DNA from: Methanosarcina acetivorans C2A
Lineage (GTDB): Archaea; Halobacteriota; Methanosarcinia; Methanosarcinales; Methanosarcinaceae
NCBI RefSeq assembly: GCF_000007345.1
Contig: NC_003552.1
Coordinates: 1,550,001-1,614,000, forward strand
Length of the DNA: 64,000 nt
Direction of reading: 5' to 3'
The notes under the pieces: model-generated
The model's database searches: none
Seen by the model: the letters and a program-made list of their open reading frames with translations, nothing else
Told to the model about the DNA's origin: nothing
Position numbers and translations under genes: made by a program
Shown here: in pieces, positions 35,809-45,635 of the stretch
Numbering within the stretch: the stretch's first letter is position 1
Layout: each line of letters begins with the position of its first letter

Positions 35809-38800
35809 CACTTGATTATATTCTGTTACAGTGAATCTTATAGTGAATTCGATCCCATTTTCTCTCTTCAGTTCAAGTTCCCCGTCTAACTGGTCTACGA
35901 GGGAAGTTACCAGCTGAAGCCCAAGGCTGCCAAGATCTTCAATATCAAGGTTTTCAGGAATGCCTGCACCATTGTCTGAAACGGTCAGAACAAAATCGGT
36001 ACTCTTATTTCTCTCCTTTTTGTGTTCTCCATTTTCTTCTCTATGGAGTTTTATTCGAATTTCCCCTTCTTCGTCTTCAGTAAATGCATGTTTGAAAGAA
36101 TTGGAAACGAGTTCGTTGATGATTATCCCCAAAGGGACTGCAGTATCCATATTAAGGAAAATGTTTTCTTCCAGATCCATATTTAAGCAGATATTTGAAT
36201 TTCCAAGCCTGTATGTCTGGAAAAGATTTTCAGCGAGTTCCTCAATGTACGGCGAAAAGTTAAGTGTGTCGAGCCCTTCACTTTTGTGCAGTTCCTCATG
36301 GATAAGAGCCATGGATATTACTCTGTCCTGACTTTCCCTGAAAGCGTCCATAACTTCTGAATTCATTATATATTTTTTGTTACCGAACTTTTCCGCCTGA
36401 AGGTCAAGAAGGGAGGAAATAACCTGCAGGTTATTTTTGATCCGATGGTGGATTTCCTTTTTACGGGCAATCTCGATAGTTGCCAGAGATTTTTCTGCCT
36501 CTTTCCTCTCGGTAATGTCGAGAACAAAGGCTATGCCTTCATTGCTCTCCTTATCGAAGGTAGCTATCCCGACGATGACAGGTACACGCGAGCCATCTTT
36601 GCGTGTGTACTCCTTCTCGTAGGGCGTATTCATGTCTGAGGCTTTCAGTTCCGCGGTGGCGTGCTCATCCAGGTGACGGTACTCCGGTGGAGTTATCTTG
36701 TCCCATTTAACCCTTCCAGCCTGCAGGTCCTCGCGCGTGTAACCGACTATCTCCAGTAACTTATCGTTGGCGTCGATTATCGAACCGTCCAGATTATAGT
36801 AAAACACACCGAGTAGATTCGATTCGTAAAACCGGCGCAGGCGCGCTTCGCTCTCCCTCAGCGCCTCCTCTGCATGTTTCCTCTCTGTAGTGTCTCTGGT
36901 AATAGCTGAGATAGCCACAAGCTTTCCATAAGAATCAAAAACCGGAGAAATAGTCAATGAAACATTTATTGTTGCACCATCTTTTTTTAACCGTAACGTT
37001 TCGTAGTTCTTGATCTTTTCTCCCTGTTTGATCTCTCCAATAAATTGGCTTATTTCTCCTTTAAGATTATCCGGTTCGAGTATTGATACATTTTTTCCCA
37101 GTATTTCTTCAGCTGAATAGCCATAAATCTGCTCTGCACCCTTATTCCAACTGGTAATAATACCTTTAAGAGATTCAGTTATAATAGCATCGTTCGATGA
37201 TTCTACAACATCCGCCAGTATCCGAATTTTCTCTTCAGCTTCTTTACGTTCAGTAATATCCTGAACTATTCCCTTCAGTCTACCAGGTATATTTTTCTCA
37301 TTGAAGATAACTCTGGACTGCATATTGACTGTGCGTTCTTCCTCGTTAGCCAGGACAATCCTGAATTCAATGTTGAAAGATTTACCATTCAGAATATTCT
37401 TATAGGCATTGTCCATATCTTCTCTATCGGTGGGGTGGACATAACTTAAGAATTCATTGTAAGGTGGGGCTGATTCTTGAGGATTGAGTCCGAAAATACG
37501 ATACATTTCCTCAGACCAGTATGCTTTATCGGTCTCAATGTCCCACTCCCAATTTCCAATGTGAGCTATTTTTTGAGCTTCGGAGAGCCTTCTCTCTTCT
37601 TCCATTAATGATTTATAAGCTTCTTCAAGTTCAGCTGTACGTTCCTTAACTTTTTCCTCCAGATTTTCATGTGCTTTTTTTAGAGCTTCCTCCGCCTTTT
37701 TGCGCTCTGTAATGTCTACGAATGCAGAAACAGATCCTCGTGGGTTGCCCTGCTCGTCAAGCAGGGATCTGGCGTTGCCCAGTACATGTCTTATCTCACC
37801 GTCAGCAGATACAATATCCAGCTCGCAGTTGTTTACCTCTCTACCTGCAGCGGCCATCTGCGACGGCATATTTTCAGGCGGGATCTCTCTCCCGTCCTTG
37901 AATAGCTCAAACATTTCGGGCCTCTCTCCTTCAGGAGCGGATTTGGAAAAGTTTGTACCCACGGGAACCCGCAGCCATTCATAGGAGAGGCGGTTACCGG
38001 TTAGCTGACCCGCCTGGGGGTCGTGTGTTATAAACACAGCAACAGGCACGGCATCTAATACTGCTTCCAGTTCATCAGAGTGAGCTTGCTCACGTTTTTC
38101 GCTTTCCCGCAGCGCGTCCACCAGTGCATCACGTTCCGCAAGCGACCGGGCCAGCTTGACATTGCTGTAGCTTAGCTTTGAGAACATGCTAGCAAGCTTC
38201 ATGAAAAAAGCCATACCTGTGTCCAAAGCTTCCCTGCTCAGCCGGGGAACTTTTTCAAGCGCTGCTATATATTCCTCTTCATTGAAACCGTATTTTCTGG
38301 CCTGGGATCGAAAGAGTTCGTAGTCTGGAGTTTCGTCTTCAAAAAAGAACTGCCCTGAGAAGATATTGCCGACGTGCTGGCCGCCCACCATGATGGGAGT
38401 TGCAATGTCCCACATGTTGTTCTTGCATCTGTACAGCTTAAACTCTCCCGGGGAAACACCCCCGGATAGCTTCGTGTCGCTTTCTACACAGTGCTTGCAG
38501 GTTTCGAGGTTAACCCTGTGGAATTCGGTGCAGATATCCTGCCATCCTACACCCGCCAGAACATTGCCTTTGAGATCGATCAGGCTCATGGGAATGTGAG
38601 CAAGCGTATAGAAATCATCCATAAGGGATTGGATCGCCTGGGAATCAATGATATCTGCCAGCTCCAGGTTCCCAATTTCCCGAGAGGGGGAGAGAATGCT
38701 CTCCAACTTCAGCCTGACGCGCTGTTCACTCTGGCGCAGAGCCTCCTCTGCCCGCTTGCGATCGGTAATGTCAGTGAGCATACCCAGGGAACCTGTAAAC

Positions 38801-40092
38801 TCGCCTCCCTTATTAAAAAGGGCTTTAGCACTTATAAGCGTCCATACGGGAGAGCTATCCTTACATATTAATTTAAGTTCGTAGATCTCATTGATACCCT
38901 GCCGTCTATTGTCCATATTCCGGTTGAGGATATCCCTACTTTCTTCATCGACAAAGTCCCATAAAGATCTGCCAATCATTTCTTCCAGACTGTATCCTAA
39001 AATCTCCGACATTTTCTTATTTGAATAGGTAATCCTGATCCCAGAGTTAATTATAAATATACCTTCATTGGCGGTTTCCACGATATTGCGGTATTTTTCT
39101 TCGCTTTCTTTAAGCCTCTCTTCAACTTTTTTGCGTTCATTGATATCACGGGCAACATAAATACTCCCAATGAGTTTTCCTTCAGAATCATGTAGTGGCG
39201 AGGCGCTTACCACGAAATAACCCCCAAGACGGTTCTCGCAAACCTCTGCGGTATGCTCAACTCCGTCATTAAGAAACTGCCGGTGCGGGCAAAAAGAGGG
39301 AGGACTATCTGTCCCGTGGATAACGTGATAGCAGGTTAACTCTGTGCATTCTTCCGGTGTCACCCCCAATTTTGCCTTCATGGCTCTGTTTGCACGAATA
39401 ACTCTATACTTATCGTCGACTATGGCTATCAGGTCCGGCACAGCATCAAAGGTATATTCCCAATTTTTTGCAGCCTGAATAGCTTCTTTTTCCGCCCTTT
39501 TCCTTCCGGAATTTTCTATCCTCTCCCATTTTTCTTCCCTTTTGATCAAAGCAAATTGATGGTTTGAGACCACATCAATAACCTCAGTTGTGCTGCACAT
39601 ATCGAGATAATATGGGCACAGAGCTATCACGTGGCTTTTGCCGATAATAGCATCCACTTTATTTTCATAATCAATAAAGCCACTCCAGCCTTCTTTTTCC
39701 AGCCAGCGATTGTCTCCTGCAGCTCTGAGCCCGTCATAGCCTCTTGCCAGAGCCTTATCGATTTTTTCAACCCAACTATTTACGACTCCATCCGGGTCGA
39801 AAATACCACCCTTCAGATATCCATGAGTGTAAGGGACGATTTCGATTTGCCCTTTCTCCAGATAAACATCGATATCAGGAATAGCTCTTTTCATTGCTGC
39901 TTTTGCCTCTTCTACTTCCAGAGGTTGTGAAATAATCCACACGCAAAGCTCGTTATTTTCCAGCCCTGCTTTGAAATAAGGAACCAGTATGTCTATCAGG
40001 TCTTCTTCTGTGTGGTAAAACTGACAGAAATGTGTTCCCCACGGCACATCTCCAACAATATCAATACCGGAATTTCTCAGTTTTTTTCTCAT
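35806..40092 (-). CDS. Soluble multi-PAS sensor histidine kinase with MEDS and PocR domains
   Basis: A ~1428-residue protein without transmembrane segments, so a cytoplasmic sensor. In order: a MEDS/DcmR-type domain (about 5-190), two PAS domains (~215-455), a PocR ligand-binding domain (~480-655; 'ETCKHCVESDTKLSGG' and 'YRCKNNMWDIATPI'), then four PAS domains (~690-1210). A HisKA_2 dimerisation region follows ('EIHHRIKNNLQVISSLLDLQAEK', phospho-His in HHRIKNN), then a C-terminal HATPase ('DNGAGIPENL', 'SLGLQLV'). PocR and MEDS domains are tied to C1 or organic-carbon sensing. No response regulator is adjacent. Start 40092 has GGAG upstream; the longer TTG frame (40128) is less likely. Confidence 0.88.
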   Translation of the reverse strand: MRKKLRNSGIDIVGDVPWGTHFCQFYHTEEDLIDILVPYFKAGLENNELCVWIISQPLEVEEAKAAMKRAIPDIDVYLEKGQIEIVPYTHGYLKGGIFDPDGVVNSWVEKIDKALARGYDGLRAAGDNRWLEKEGWSGFIDYENKVDAIIGKSHVIALCPYYLDMCSTTEVIDVVSNHQFALIKREEKWERIENSGRKRAEKEAIQAAKNWEYTFDAVPDLIAIVDDKYRVIRANRAMKAKLGVTPEECTELTCYHVIHGTDSPPSFCPHRQFLNDGVEHTAEVCENRLGGYFVVSASPLHDSEGKLIGSIYVARDINERKKVEERLKESEEKYRNIVETANEGIFIINSGIRITYSNKKMSEILGYSLEEMIGRSLWDFVDEESRDILNRNMDNRRQGINEIYELKLICKDSSPVWTLISAKALFNKGGEFTGSLGMLTDITDRKRAEEALRQSEQRVRLKLESILSPSREIGNLELADIIDSQAIQSLMDDFYTLAHIPMSLIDLKGNVLAGVGWQDICTEFHRVNLETCKHCVESDTKLSGGVSPGEFKLYRCKNNMWDIATPIMVGGQHVGNIFSGQFFFEDETPDYELFRSQARKYGFNEEEYIAALEKVPRLSREALDTGMAFFMKLASMFSKLSYSNVKLARSLAERDALVDALRESEKREQAHSDELEAVLDAVPVAVFITHDPQAGQLTGNRLSYEWLRVPVGTNFSKSAPEGERPEMFELFKDGREIPPENMPSQMAAAGREVNNCELDIVSADGEIRHVLGNARSLLDEQGNPRGSVSAFVDITERKKAEEALKKAHENLEEKVKERTAELEEAYKSLMEEERRLSEAQKIAHIGNWEWDIETDKAYWSEEMYRIFGLNPQESAPPYNEFLSYVHPTDREDMDNAYKNILNGKSFNIEFRIVLANEEERTVNMQSRVIFNEKNIPGRLKGIVQDITERKEAEEKIRILADVVESSNDAIITESLKGIITSWNKGAEQIYGYSAEEILGKNVSILEPDNLKGEISQFIGEIKQGEKIKNYETLRLKKDGATINVSLTISPVFDSYGKLVAISAITRDTTERKHAEEALRESEARLRRFYESNLLGVFYYNLDGSIIDANDKLLEIVGYTREDLQAGRVKWDKITPPEYRHLDEHATAELKASDMNTPYEKEYTRKDGSRVPVIVGIATFDKESNEGIAFVLDITERKEAEKSLATIEIARKKEIHHRIKNNLQVISSLLDLQAEKFGNKKYIMNSEVMDAFRESQDRVISMALIHEELHKSEGLDTLNFSPYIEELAENLFQTYRLGNSNICLNMDLEENIFLNMDTAVPLGIIINELVSNSFKHAFTEDEEGEIRIKLHREENGEHKKERNKSTDFVLTVSDNGAGIPENLDIEDLGSLGLQLVTSLVDQLDGELELKRENGIEFTIRFTVTEYNQV

Positions 40093-40128
40093 TCCATATT
40101 TTCTCCAGGTTTGAGGATATAATGGCAA

Positions 40129-40594
40129 AAGATGGCAAAACTCATTGCTTCCAGGATGTTCGGTTCTATCTTTTCCACACTTCCTAATTTATATTGGCAG
40201 GATCCCACTCTTTACAGGTTACCAGAAGACTTTTACAGCAATATTCAATCGCCTTAAAGAAAGTAAATTCTATAATCTCTTTTCCACCAGACTTTGAGTT
40301 TTGGGATCGTCTCTCTAAGTATCGGATTATATTACCAAAGTATTTGCAACTACTTATTATATAAGTATTATATATAATTATAATTATTAAAAATATTAAA
40401 CTATGTTTCTCGCATATCAGAACTTCCACCAAAAGAATCAGTGATGGAAGGAATGAATCAGTGACTGAAGGAACGGTTGAATTATCTTTCCTGACTCATA
40501 AAAACTGTATATATACTGTTGAAACTTGCTCTTGGCAGGTGCGAATTACTCCGAAAAGTGTATCTGTTACTTGGAAATATTGAAGTGAAAAAGG
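40129..40594. other. Spacer upstream of the sensor kinase
   Basis: A 466-base AT-rich spacer with many TATA-like runs near 40350-40390. No gene; the 82-codon minus frame at 40184 is not credible. Confidence 0.45.
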
Positions 40595-41013
40595 ATGGGT
40601 AGTGGGGGCGAGTCATTGATCAAATCTGAAAAAACGAGCACATATCCCATGTTTGAAATAAATATGGAGATATTTGGAGGCTTCTGGTTTTCAGTAACTC
40701 ACCCCTACGACCAAAGGATGATAAATACGAATACTACCTCAAGTCTCTGGAAACTGCAGAGTTTAATCCTAAAATTTACGTCCGAAATTGTTACCATTTG
40801 ATACTCCGCATGCAGAAAATGGATCAAAAAGAATTAATGAAGCTCATACCATTGTCGAAAGGACAAAATGAAGAAAAGTACTTTGATCTTTTCCTTGAAG
40901 CATTGAACAACAAAATTAATGGTAATAAGTATGAAAAGGGTGAGCTTCCAAGTAGCTTGGCAAATGAACTTGAAAAATTTCAGGCTATATCTGCTCAGCT
41001 ATCCTGGCCTTGA
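40595..41013 (+). pseudogene. Possible broken hypothetical gene
   Basis: An open stretch from 40657 to 41013 encodes a charged, coding-like sequence ('KDDKYEYYLKSLETAEFNPK', 'GQNEEKYFDLFLEALNN'). It has no start codon before a TTG at 40798. A different frame just upstream (40595) gives 'EIFGGFWFSVTHP', which may be the lost N-terminus joined by a frameshift near 40705. I do not recognise the family. It could also be a short gene starting at 40816 (MDQKELMKL). Confidence 0.35.
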
Positions 41014-41054
41014 CTCCAATTTCTCTTTTTTAAAATGAATAAAGGAGGATTTAC

Positions 41055-41345
41055 TCAACTTTTACTGATTCCATACAGTGCAGCCCCAATTGCTTCCGTG
41101 ATCTGCGGCTCAGGAGGTACGTAGAGCGAAATACCAAGTTCTTTTTCCAGAAATACCTTGATCCCGCGTTTTTTGCGACACCACCCACGAAAACAACGTT
41201 TTGTTTTAATCCTATCTGGCGGACCATAACCGCAACCTTTCTGGCGATATTTTCAATGAGCCTACTGCTATATCTTCTTCTTTAAATCCTCTAGCCCGGA
41301 GAGATATAACATCGGACTTGGCAAACACAAACGAAGGAATTTTTT
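41055..41345 (-). pseudogene. Relic of a BadF/BadG-type activase ATPase
   Basis: The minus strand shows three frames in series: 'SFVFAKSDVISLRARGFKEE', 'VFVGGVAKNAG' after 'ARKVAVMVRQIGLKQN', and 'GISLYVPPEPQITEAIGAAL' ending in a stop at 41055. These are the C-terminal motifs of BadF/BadG/HgdC-like activator ATPases (2-hydroxyacyl-CoA dehydratase activases, or the methanogenesis-marker relatives). Two frameshifts and no N-terminal half show it is dead. Confidence 0.6.
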
Positions 41346-41407
41346 GATATGAAATGGAAAGGAGCGATTACACTTGCAGTTATCTCCTTCGTCAACTTAT
41401 TCTCATT

Positions 41408-42343
41408 TTAAAACACTATCAAAATTACTCCCGTAATCCCCAGCATAACAAAGATTCTGAGAGTCTGAGAAATCAGAATAGTTTTCATTCCTATTTTGGG
41501 ACCGAAGATCCCAACGTAATGCGGGATGTAAATTCTCAGTGTCCCGAGGCTTGTAACGATATTGCCTACCAGGAGGACGATTATGACTTCGATTCCGCTT
41601 AAGATTCCCTGCTCCATGAGGTTTGATGCAAGCGTGTAGGCTGCAAGGTGGCTTGCAAAAAGGGCAGCAATTACCGGGAGTCCTTCGACAGGTACAGGCA
41701 GATAAGCCGAGACAGGTTCCAGATATGAGCCAAGGGTGTCAAAGACTCCCAGGTCTGTCAGAACAAAAACCAGAATGGTTACCGGGATCATTACCTTGAA
41801 AATCCTGATTATGGTTTTCTTCGAAGTCCCGAGGCTTTCTTTAAAAGCCGTCTTTAATGCCGGAGGTTCTTTTTTTTCAAAGTCTTCAAAACGCACTTCT
41901 TTTTCTTCAAGCAGGAAATGCCCAACAATAAGGACTATCAGGGTTTTTACAAACCCCACAAAGGTTATCAGGCCCACATAAATGATCCCTGTCGTCCCGA
42001 GCAGGGGGACAAGTATCGGGAGCAGGGTCCTCCAGTGCATGACAATTGCAGGAAAAGAGTTCAAAACCGAAGCTATGATCAGTTCATCTTCTTTTATGAT
42101 TCCTCCATCGTACATGCTTTTAAGTGAAGCATTGGCTGAGGATGTGGATGCAAAAGCCGTAAGGAAACTTACCCCGCATTCTTTTTTGAGGTGGGCGTAG
42201 TTTGTAATCGGCTTTACCAGGAAATCAAATTTATAGAACCAGCCGAGGCTTACCAGAAGTTCGGCAAGGACAACTCCAAGGATTATTGAGGGACCTGTTT
42301 TTAAAAGGTACTCAGCTGAGTGTATGAGGGAGGCAGGTAACAT
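41408..42343 (-). CDS. Nucleoside-recognition (Gate) domain membrane protein
   Basis: A 311-residue polytopic protein with about eight helices. It has two Gate-like repeats, the first with 'FLTAFASTSSANASLKSMYDGG' and 'LNSFPAIVMHW', the second with 'ASHLAAYTLASNLMEQGIL'. Such proteins resemble the SpmA/YjiH group; transport of an unknown solute is likely. It is a single gene without visible SD and may be leaderless. Confidence 0.7.
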   Translation of the reverse strand: MLPASLIHSAEYLLKTGPSIILGVVLAELLVSLGWFYKFDFLVKPITNYAHLKKECGVSFLTAFASTSSANASLKSMYDGGIIKEDELIIASVLNSFPAIVMHWRTLLPILVPLLGTTGIIYVGLITFVGFVKTLIVLIVGHFLLEEKEVRFEDFEKKEPPALKTAFKESLGTSKKTIIRIFKVMIPVTILVFVLTDLGVFDTLGSYLEPVSAYLPVPVEGLPVIAALFASHLAAYTLASNLMEQGILSGIEVIIVLLVGNIVTSLGTLRIYIPHYVGIFGPKIGMKTILISQTLRIFVMLGITGVILIVF

Positions 42344-42548
42344 TCAATGGTATTGAAGTATCAGAGTTTATCAATTTATCTAATAACTCATAACAATTTT
42401 TTCAATGACAAAACAGGATAGTTAATTTATCCAGCTTTTCAAAAGCAGGGAATGGTATGTTCTTAAATCTGCTCAACTATGTTCTTAAATATGTCCCAGA
42501 GTATATTCCAAGAAACTATATTAAACAATAGTAGCTAATTCCTGATGA

Positions 42549-44204
42549 ATGCTGGGGAAAACAAAGCGCTATCTCGAGGTCATAAAGGTTCTTTTGAAGT
42601 ACAACCTTATCCCGGAACTCTACCGGGAACTGCGTACAGATTATATTTCAAATACGGATTGTACCTGTGCTTTTGATGTTGAGAACCGGAAGACGGCGGT
42701 AAAACTCAGGCAGGCTTTCGAAGAACTCGGACCAACTTTTATTAAGATGGGGCAGACCATGAGCAAGCGGCCTGACCTCGTGCCCCAGCCTTATGTTATA
42801 GAGATGGCAAACCTTCAGGACAGGGTTAAACCCCTGCTTTTTGAGGAAATGGCTGAATCTCTTGACCTTGCCTGCATCTGCGAGTATATCTCTCCCGAGG
42901 ACAGGAACAGGAAAAAAACTGAAGAGGAACTGAAGGCTTCAAAGGAGAGAAGAGCTAAAGCTTTCATTGAAATTTTCGATAGTTTTGATACAAATCCTAT
43001 AGCCTCCGGTTCGATTGCACAGGTTTACAGGGGCGTCATCGAAGGCAAGCCGGTGGCTGTCAAGATTCTTCGCCCGAACCTCATTGATACTATAAATATC
43101 GACCTTTCTATCCTGGACGATTTTAAGCCTGTGATAAAAAAAGTACTCGGGGTAGGAAAGAAATTCGATTTCGATGCTTTTTTACGAGAAATCCGGGAGA
43201 TGCTTACCCGGGAAGTTGATCTTCGAATCGAAGCAGTCAGTATGAGGCGTTTTGAGGACAATTTTAAGAATGTGAAAAATGTCGCCGTGCCGAAAATCTG
43301 TCCCGAATACTGTTCAGTCAATGTCCTTACAATGGAATTCATTCAGGGGACCCAGATCAAGGACATTATCGACATGCCTGTACCCCAGAGCAAAAAATCG
43401 GAATATACGCGTACGATTACCAAAAGTTACCTGAAACAGGTCTACATCGACGGTTTTTATCATGCAGACCCTCACGGTGGCAATATGCTGGTCGAGGAGG
43501 ATGACACCATTGCCTTCATCGATTTCGGGGCTGTCGACAGTATCGATGACGAGCTCAAAAAGAACATGCTTGAATTCTACTATGCTATCAATAACAGGGA
43601 CGTGGAAGGCGCAACTCAGGGCTTCCTCAGGATAGGGGGCGCAGATCCCAGAGATGTGGATGTCTGCAGACTCAGGAAAGATATGGACGACCTTATTGCA
43701 AACCAGAACTACGGGCTTGAAGGTAGGCAGAGTGACAACTACGCTAAACTCGGCCTTAAATATGATATCCGGCTTCCCGGAGAATTTTCAACCCTTCAGA
43801 GGGCAATCCTGCTTATCGAAGGGGTCTGTCTTGAACTTGACCCCCGGTACAACATTAAGACCATTGCAATCCCTGTCCTTATGGATGCCTACAAGAAACT
43901 CGATTCCTCCAGGGGAACTGCCCTTCATATCGAATTTTCCACCGAGCCCGTGGACGAGAAAGCCGAACTAAGAGCTACAATCAGGGAGCTTGCCGATAAA
44001 ATGGAAGACATGGGGGACAGGTTCCTCGAAGGAAAGCAAAAAGAAAGCAAGCGCAGTGTTTTCTCAAGAGAGTTTTTCCTTTCTGTCCTTCTCGTTGTCT
44101 CGGCTTATATCCTGTTATACGGAGACACCTTTTCCTGGATCGGGCTTCTCGGGTTTGGGGTAACGGTTCTGATAGCCCTCATTACTTCATTGCACAGGGA
44201 ATGA
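42549..44204 (+). CDS. UbiB/ABC1-family atypical kinase
   Basis: A 551-residue protein of the AarF/UbiB family. Kinase-like motifs: A-rich loop 'ASGSIAQVYRG', 'PVAVKILRP', the catalytic loop 'GFYHADPHGGNM' and 'AFIDFGAVD'. The KxGQ signature appears as 'FIKMGQTMSKRPD'. Two C-terminal transmembrane helices (~510-550) anchor it. The family supports isoprenoid-lipid metabolism (quinones in bacteria; methanophenazine or other lipids are possible here, by inference). A decayed copy of its N-terminal ~100 codons lies 4.4 kb downstream. Confidence 0.88.
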   Translation: MLGKTKRYLEVIKVLLKYNLIPELYRELRTDYISNTDCTCAFDVENRKTAVKLRQAFEELGPTFIKMGQTMSKRPDLVPQPYVIEMANLQDRVKPLLFEEMAESLDLACICEYISPEDRNRKKTEEELKASKERRAKAFIEIFDSFDTNPIASGSIAQVYRGVIEGKPVAVKILRPNLIDTINIDLSILDDFKPVIKKVLGVGKKFDFDAFLREIREMLTREVDLRIEAVSMRRFEDNFKNVKNVAVPKICPEYCSVNVLTMEFIQGTQIKDIIDMPVPQSKKSEYTRTITKSYLKQVYIDGFYHADPHGGNMLVEEDDTIAFIDFGAVDSIDDELKKNMLEFYYAINNRDVEGATQGFLRIGGADPRDVDVCRLRKDMDDLIANQNYGLEGRQSDNYAKLGLKYDIRLPGEFSTLQRAILLIEGVCLELDPRYNIKTIAIPVLMDAYKKLDSSRGTALHIEFSTEPVDEKAELRATIRELADKMEDMGDRFLEGKQKESKRSVFSREFFLSVLLVVSAYILLYGDTFSWIGLLGFGVTVLIALITSLHRE

Positions 44205-44326
44205 AAGAAAGTTAACTCTTCAATACAAAAGTTCTAATAAACTGGAATTAAAATAATACTGTACAGAATAATAGTTGCCATATCGGTTCTGCTTTATAAG
44301 TATCGACAAAACCGGGTGAGTCAAAA

Positions 44327-44566
44327 TTGGGATCTATAACAGGGAAGGGGGTGTTTTCTCTGGTACAGGAAACCATAAAAATTGAAGGTATGGAATGCGA
44401 TCATTGTGTAATGAGAGTGGGGAGAGCTATTGCTTCCGTGGAAGGGGTAGTGGAAGTTGATGTGAGTCTGGAAAAAAAGGAAGCAGTTGTGGACTTTGAG
44501 GACAACAGGACAGACTCCGGAAAAATAAGGGATGCAATCCGGGAAGCCGGGTACGAGCCCTTATAA
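44327..44566 (+). CDS. HMA-domain copper chaperone
   Basis: An Atx1/CopZ-like single HMA domain with M-x-C-x2-C as 'GMECDHCVMRVGRAI', two-strand/two-helix ferredoxin-like pattern and a 'GYEPL' end. It probably delivers Cu(I) to the CopA ATPase at 56602. Three starts are possible: TTG 44327 (GGTGAG upstream), GTG 44351, or CTG 44360 with GGGGGTG six bases before it. The last aligns exactly with the start of the paralogue at 52916. It is the first gene of the metal island. Confidence 0.8.
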   Translation: MGSITGKGVFSLVQETIKIEGMECDHCVMRVGRAIASVEGVVEVDVSLEKKEAVVDFEDNRTDSGKIRDAIREAGYEPL

Positions 44567-44805
44567 TCCGGTTTTTATGTTGATCTATATTTTTCTGTTT
44601 GGCTTGGTAGTAGTAAAAAACTTCCGGCAAACTTAAGTCCTGAGGTCGGTTACTGAAAATCAGGTTAAAGAGAAGATCTGTTCTCATATCTGGATTAATT
44701 TAAGGAATGGGATCCTCTGTCGTATTGAGAATTAAGCGGTAAGTCTTTGCACCTGGAATTATATATAAAAATACGTGAATATTATTCCCAAGGACTATTC
44801 GGGGA

Positions 44806-45054
44806 GTGGTTAAAATAGACGGATTTATGGACAATTACGGTTACGGTATGATGGGATACGGAGGTATGTTTTTCGGGCTCCTTTTCTGGATTCTTTTAAT
44901 TGTGGTAGCTTATTTGCTAATCAAATGGCTTGTCGAGCAGAACAAAACCCGTGGTGGTGAAGAGAAGTCTGCGCTGGATATTGCGAAGGAAAGGTATGCT
45001 AAAGGCGAAATTACCGAAGAAGAATTTGAAGAAATGAAAAAGCGCCTGGTATGA
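44806..45054 (+). CDS. Small membrane protein with SHOCT domain
   Basis: About 75-82 residues. An N-terminal Gly/Tyr/Met-rich segment ('[14 protein letters not shown]') is followed by one transmembrane helix and a C-terminal SHOCT domain ('[26 protein letters not shown]'). Proteins of this form are common next to heavy-metal ATPases. The start is unclear: GTG 44806, ATG 44827, or ATA 44815, which has the best SD spacing (GGGGAG). Confidence 0.75.
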   Translation: MVKIDGFMDNYGYGMMGYGGMFFGLLFWILLIVVAYLLIKWLVEQNKTRGGEEKSALDIAKERYAKGEITEEEFEEMKKRLV

Positions 45055-45199
45055 GACGGAAACGTGGGTATCGAATCGATTCCCCAATTTCACAAGCAGC
45101 GTTGAAACCTGTTTAACCAAAAATATGTGGGGATATCGGAGATATTTGCCAGGGGAAAACATAAAATATGCCTGATCCCTTGACGTTAAAGGGTTGAGG

Positions 45200-45481
45200 A
45201 GATCGGCAGATGGTTAAACGATTGAAACTTTGGACCCTCCGGAAGTTGCACTTTTCAAATTCCCGGTGCAACTGTTAGCAGGCATAAGAATGTGATCCGT
45301 CTATGTGTCAGGATGGAGGATATTGCCGGACCTTAATGGACCTGCACCTGGTAACGGGCTTCAGTCTAATTGTGCTCTTGCTTGCGCATATTTCTATGAA
45401 TTCATGGTGGACGAAGTTCGGTTCCGATTCTCAAAAGTTTGCGAAAAGAGTAGTATTCGGGGTTAAACAGATTCGGCTTTG
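45200..45481 (+). pseudogene. Decayed copy of the DUF4405-like membrane gene
   Basis: The segment parallels 52100-52348: 'gcagatggttaaacgattga' against 'gcagatggccaaacagctca', and 'atggacctgcacctggtaac' against 'atgagcctgcacctggtaac'. Several indels break the frame and the middle is scrambled, so it is a relic. The 130-base flanks on each side to 45055 and 45611 hold no gene. Confidence 0.7.
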
Positions 45482-45635
45482 AAGATGGATTAAAAAATTT
45501 CAGGTATGAATTGTTACGTGCTGAAAGAGAAAAAGTTAGTTCGGTAAAATCTTCTATAGGAACCGGTAGATTTTCTGTTCATGCATCCCATTTGAATATT
45601 TACAAAAATACATGAGAATTTGGACGGAGCCAGAA

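Noticed and set aside
40184-40432. 82-codon minus ORF upstream of the sensor kinase
   Set aside because: It lies in AT-rich promoter DNA with low-complexity sequence and no start signal.
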